A stretch of DNA of 42,500 nt from Allosphingosinicella sp. (GTDB taxonomy: Bacteria; Pseudomonadota; Alphaproteobacteria; Sphingomonadales; Sphingomonadaceae), in NCBI GenBank assembly GCA_030447665.1, contig JAUJOJ010000020.1, positions 1-42,500 on the forward strand, read 5' to 3'. Below, piece by piece: positions 41,200 to 42,500 of this stretch. Made by a program: the position numbers and the translations under genes. Every line of letters starts with the position of its first letter. The first letter of the stretch is position 1. The notes under the pieces were generated by a model that saw only the letters and a list, made by a program, of their open reading frames with translations, was not told the DNA's origin and ran no database searches.

Positions 41200-41531
41200 G
41201 GGATCCCATCAAAGTAGTACTTTGATGGGCACCCTCGGGCGGGATCCCCCAAAATATGACTTTGATGGGCACCCTCGTCGTGGCCGCTGTGGCTGCTGAA
41301 ATAGACGAGGCCCATCAGCCCCGTTCCGAGCAGGACCGATACGCCCACCCCGGCGATGGTCGCAATAACCATGTGGAGTCGAACTTCGGCCCCCGACAGA
41401 TAGAGGTAGCCGACGGCGAGCAGCACCGCCACGAAAGCCGCCAGCGCCATCCAGGACATCAAGGCCTTGTAACGCGCCCAGGCAAGGGCGGTCCGCTCGA
41501 GCGACGGCGGAATGGGATCATGTTTGGGCAT
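41196..41531 (-). CDS. Small membrane protein, C-terminus extended by a repeat element
   Basis: 111 residues, ATG 41531. Two transmembrane segments (~residues 24-47 and 54-78, MSWMALAAFVAVLLAVGYLY and VIATIAGVGVSVLLGTGLMG). The segment LVYFSSHSGHDE probably marks the ancestral C-terminus; the last ~25 residues (GAHQSH..KYYFDGIP) are encoded by the tandem palindromic repeat at 41200-41277. Function unknown. Divergent from the CBS gene. Confidence 0.7.
   Translation of the reverse strand: MPKHDPIPPSLERTALAWARYKALMSWMALAAFVAVLLAVGYLYLSGAEVRLHMVIATIAGVGVSVLLGTGLMGLVYFSSHSGHDEGAHQSHILGDPARGCPSKYYFDGIP
41200..41277. repeat. Tandem pair of 37-41-bp palindromic repeats within a coding sequence
   Basis: Each unit runs from GGGATCCC to TTTGATGGGCACCCTCG (41200-41240 and 41241-41277). 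The first holds a perfect 12-bp inverted repeat CCCATCAAAGTA-G-TACTTTGATGGG (41205-41229). A related half-sequence, with CCCATCGAA, occurs at 42121-42196. Confidence 0.8.
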
Positions 41532-41607
41532 GCCTCCATTTGGAGGTGCCGCATGGGATCATCAAGGCTAGGGTGGGCGTTGAACGAGAAGCGCAAGGAG
41601 TTGCTCC

Positions 41608-42036
41608 ATGACGATAGCCGCGATTCTCTCAGGCAAGGGCGACAAGGTCGTCAGCGTCGAATGCGACACTCCGGTTCGCGAAGCGGTGCGCCTGCTCGCG
41701 GAGCACAGGATCGGCTCCCTGCCGGTTACGCGCGTGGACAAGGTGGCCGGCATCATATCCGAGCGGGACATCGTCTACTGCCTCGCCCGTGACGGTGAGG
41801 CGGTGCTCGACCAGAAGGTCGAGCGGGTGATGACCGCGCCCGCCATCACCGTCACTTCGGACGTGCAGGTGCTCGCCGCCTTGTCGCAGATGAGCAAGCG
41901 CCGAATCCGCCACCTTCCGGTCGTCGAGGGCAAGCGGCTGATCGGCATCGTCTCGATCGGCGATCTGGTCGCCTACCGGATCGCGCGCATCGAACAGGAA
42001 GCCGAAGCGATGCGCGCTTATATCCAGAGCGCCTGA
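41608..42036 (+). CDS. CBS domain-containing protein
   Basis: 142 residues, ATG 41608 with AAGGAG upstream. Two CBS motifs: VSVECDTPVREAVRLLAEHR..IGSLPVT with IISERDIVYCLA, and MTAPAITVTSDVQVLAALSQ with RHLPVVEGKRLIGIVSIGDL. Stand-alone paired CBS domains bind adenosyl nucleotides and act as regulators; the partner is not visible here. Confidence 0.92.
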   Translation: MTIAAILSGKGDKVVSVECDTPVREAVRLLAEHRIGSLPVTRVDKVAGIISERDIVYCLARDGEAVLDQKVERVMTAPAITVTSDVQVLAALSQMSKRRIRHLPVVEGKRLIGIVSIGDLVAYRIARIEQEAEAMRAYIQSA

Positions 42037-42062
42037 ATGGGGTCTAGGGGCCCTAATCAGAC

Positions 42063-42225
42063 CTAGAGCCAGATCGTTGGAGGTGGAAGCGCTTCGCGCT
42101 TCCGCCGAGAGCGTCACGTTCCCATCGAAATGACAGCGGATCCAAAGCGGCTTCCGGGGGAAGCCGCGCGCCGCTGTCATTACTTCGATGGGGTCCCAAT
42201 CTGGCTCTATTCAGATGGCTCTAGG
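42063..42225. repeat. AGAGCCAGAT element with a second palindrome nested inside
   Basis: The ends match the element at 15093-15164 in the opposite orientation (AGAGCCAGATCGTT, GGTGGAAGCGCTTCGCGCTT and ATCTGGCTCTATTCAGATGG). Between them is an 80-base insert bounded by CCCATCGAAATGACAGCGG and CCGCTGTCATTACTTCGATGGG, itself a palindrome. The outer right edge GGCTCTAG supplies the stop codon of the flippase gene. No gene is seen in 42037-42220. Confidence 0.8.
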
Positions 42226-42500
42226 CGCCGGCCGCAGCCACCGGGCTCTTGCGAGCAAGCTGCAGGACCTCCCTCACGAGCGGGCGCGCGAAGAGAAGGA
42301 GCAGGGCGGCGTAGCTCGCCGCTCCCAGGGGCACCAGGATCGCGAGCCGCGCCGCAGGCGGCAGCGGCGGAAGTGCCGAAGCGAGCATGAGAACAGGAAG
42401 CGCCATCCCGGCAGACGCCAGCAAGCCGGGCGCGATCGCCCGCCCGAGAGCCGAAGCGCAGACACCGATCCGCGGCAGCGACAGTGCCGCCGTGATCGCG
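42221..42500 (-). CDS. Polysaccharide/lipopolysaccharide flippase-type membrane protein, C-terminal part
   Basis: 93 residues to the window edge, ending at TAG 42221-42223. Hydrophobic helices (GLLASAGMALPVLMLASALP and LAILVPLGAASYAALLLLFA) and the end ARPLVREVLQLARK look like the C-terminus of a polysaccharide_synt/oligosaccharide flippase (Wzx-like). The rest lies outside the window, so the assignment is tentative. Confidence 0.6.
   Translation of the reverse strand, partial: AITAALSLPRIGVCASALGRAIAPGLLASAGMALPVLMLASALPPLPPAARLAILVPLGAASYAALLLLFARPLVREVLQLARKSPVAAAGA

Overview
The window is about 65% GC or higher and reads as a piece of chromosome from a sphingomonad-type alphaproteobacterium. 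The signs are the gene families and their order (ruvCAB, ybgC-tolQRAB-pal, hisS-prfA-prmC followed by a DUF4167 gene, a GapR-type DUF2312 protein, a KTSC protein, tandem DUF4139 genes) and the frequent GTG/TTG starts. No tRNA, rRNA, CRISPR array, transposase or phage gene was seen.

Layout. 1-8.2 kb: the end of an NAD(P)H-hydrate dehydratase gene, a TPR/2OG-oxygenase protein, pyruvate kinase (reverse), gapR, a YbjQ protein, a membrane protein, yebC and ruvC-ruvA-ruvB. 8.2-14.2 kb: a DUF3089 hydrolase and the Tol-Pal envelope operon. 14.2-16.7 kb: S1/P1 nuclease, a 250-bp array of palindromic repeats, a small protein and an isoaspartyl peptidase. 16.7-22 kb: an SPFH membrane protein paired with a ribbon-helix-helix protein, ispG, a cation-efflux protein, a periplasmic aspartic protease, EamA and SMR transporters, and a KTSC protein. 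22-35.4 kb: an amidase, then a tandem duplication of about 5.8 kb holding M61 peptidase, ppa, hisS, prfA and prmC twice. 35.6-42.5 kb: DUF4167 protein, phosphate-type porin, two DUF4139 genes, a thioesterase, a membrane protein, a CBS protein and the end of a polysaccharide flippase.

Two themes stand out. First, the tandem duplication is a mosaic. ppa, the 5' part of hisS and prfA are nearly identical between copies, while M61 and prmC have diverged strongly. Damage is spread so that M61 is whole only in unit A and ppa, prfA and prmC only in unit B. HisRS motif 3 is not in frame with the rest of the protein in either copy. A 32-bp piece of ppa lies at the junction. Second, many genes carry one- or two-base frameshifts, most at short homopolymers (pyk, ruvC twice, ruvB, isoaspartyl peptidase, the RHH gene, porin, ppa copy A, prfA copy A). 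This looks more like residual long-read sequencing error than decay, so broken genes here should be read with that in mind.

Palindromic (REP/BIME-like) repeats have settled in unusual places: between tolQ and tolR, inside the tolB signal-peptide coding region, in the 3' end of a membrane-protein gene, and at the stop codon of the flippase gene. The SPFH-RHH pair has a good sigma70-type promoter overlapped by a perfect 14-bp palindrome, which suggests self-regulation.
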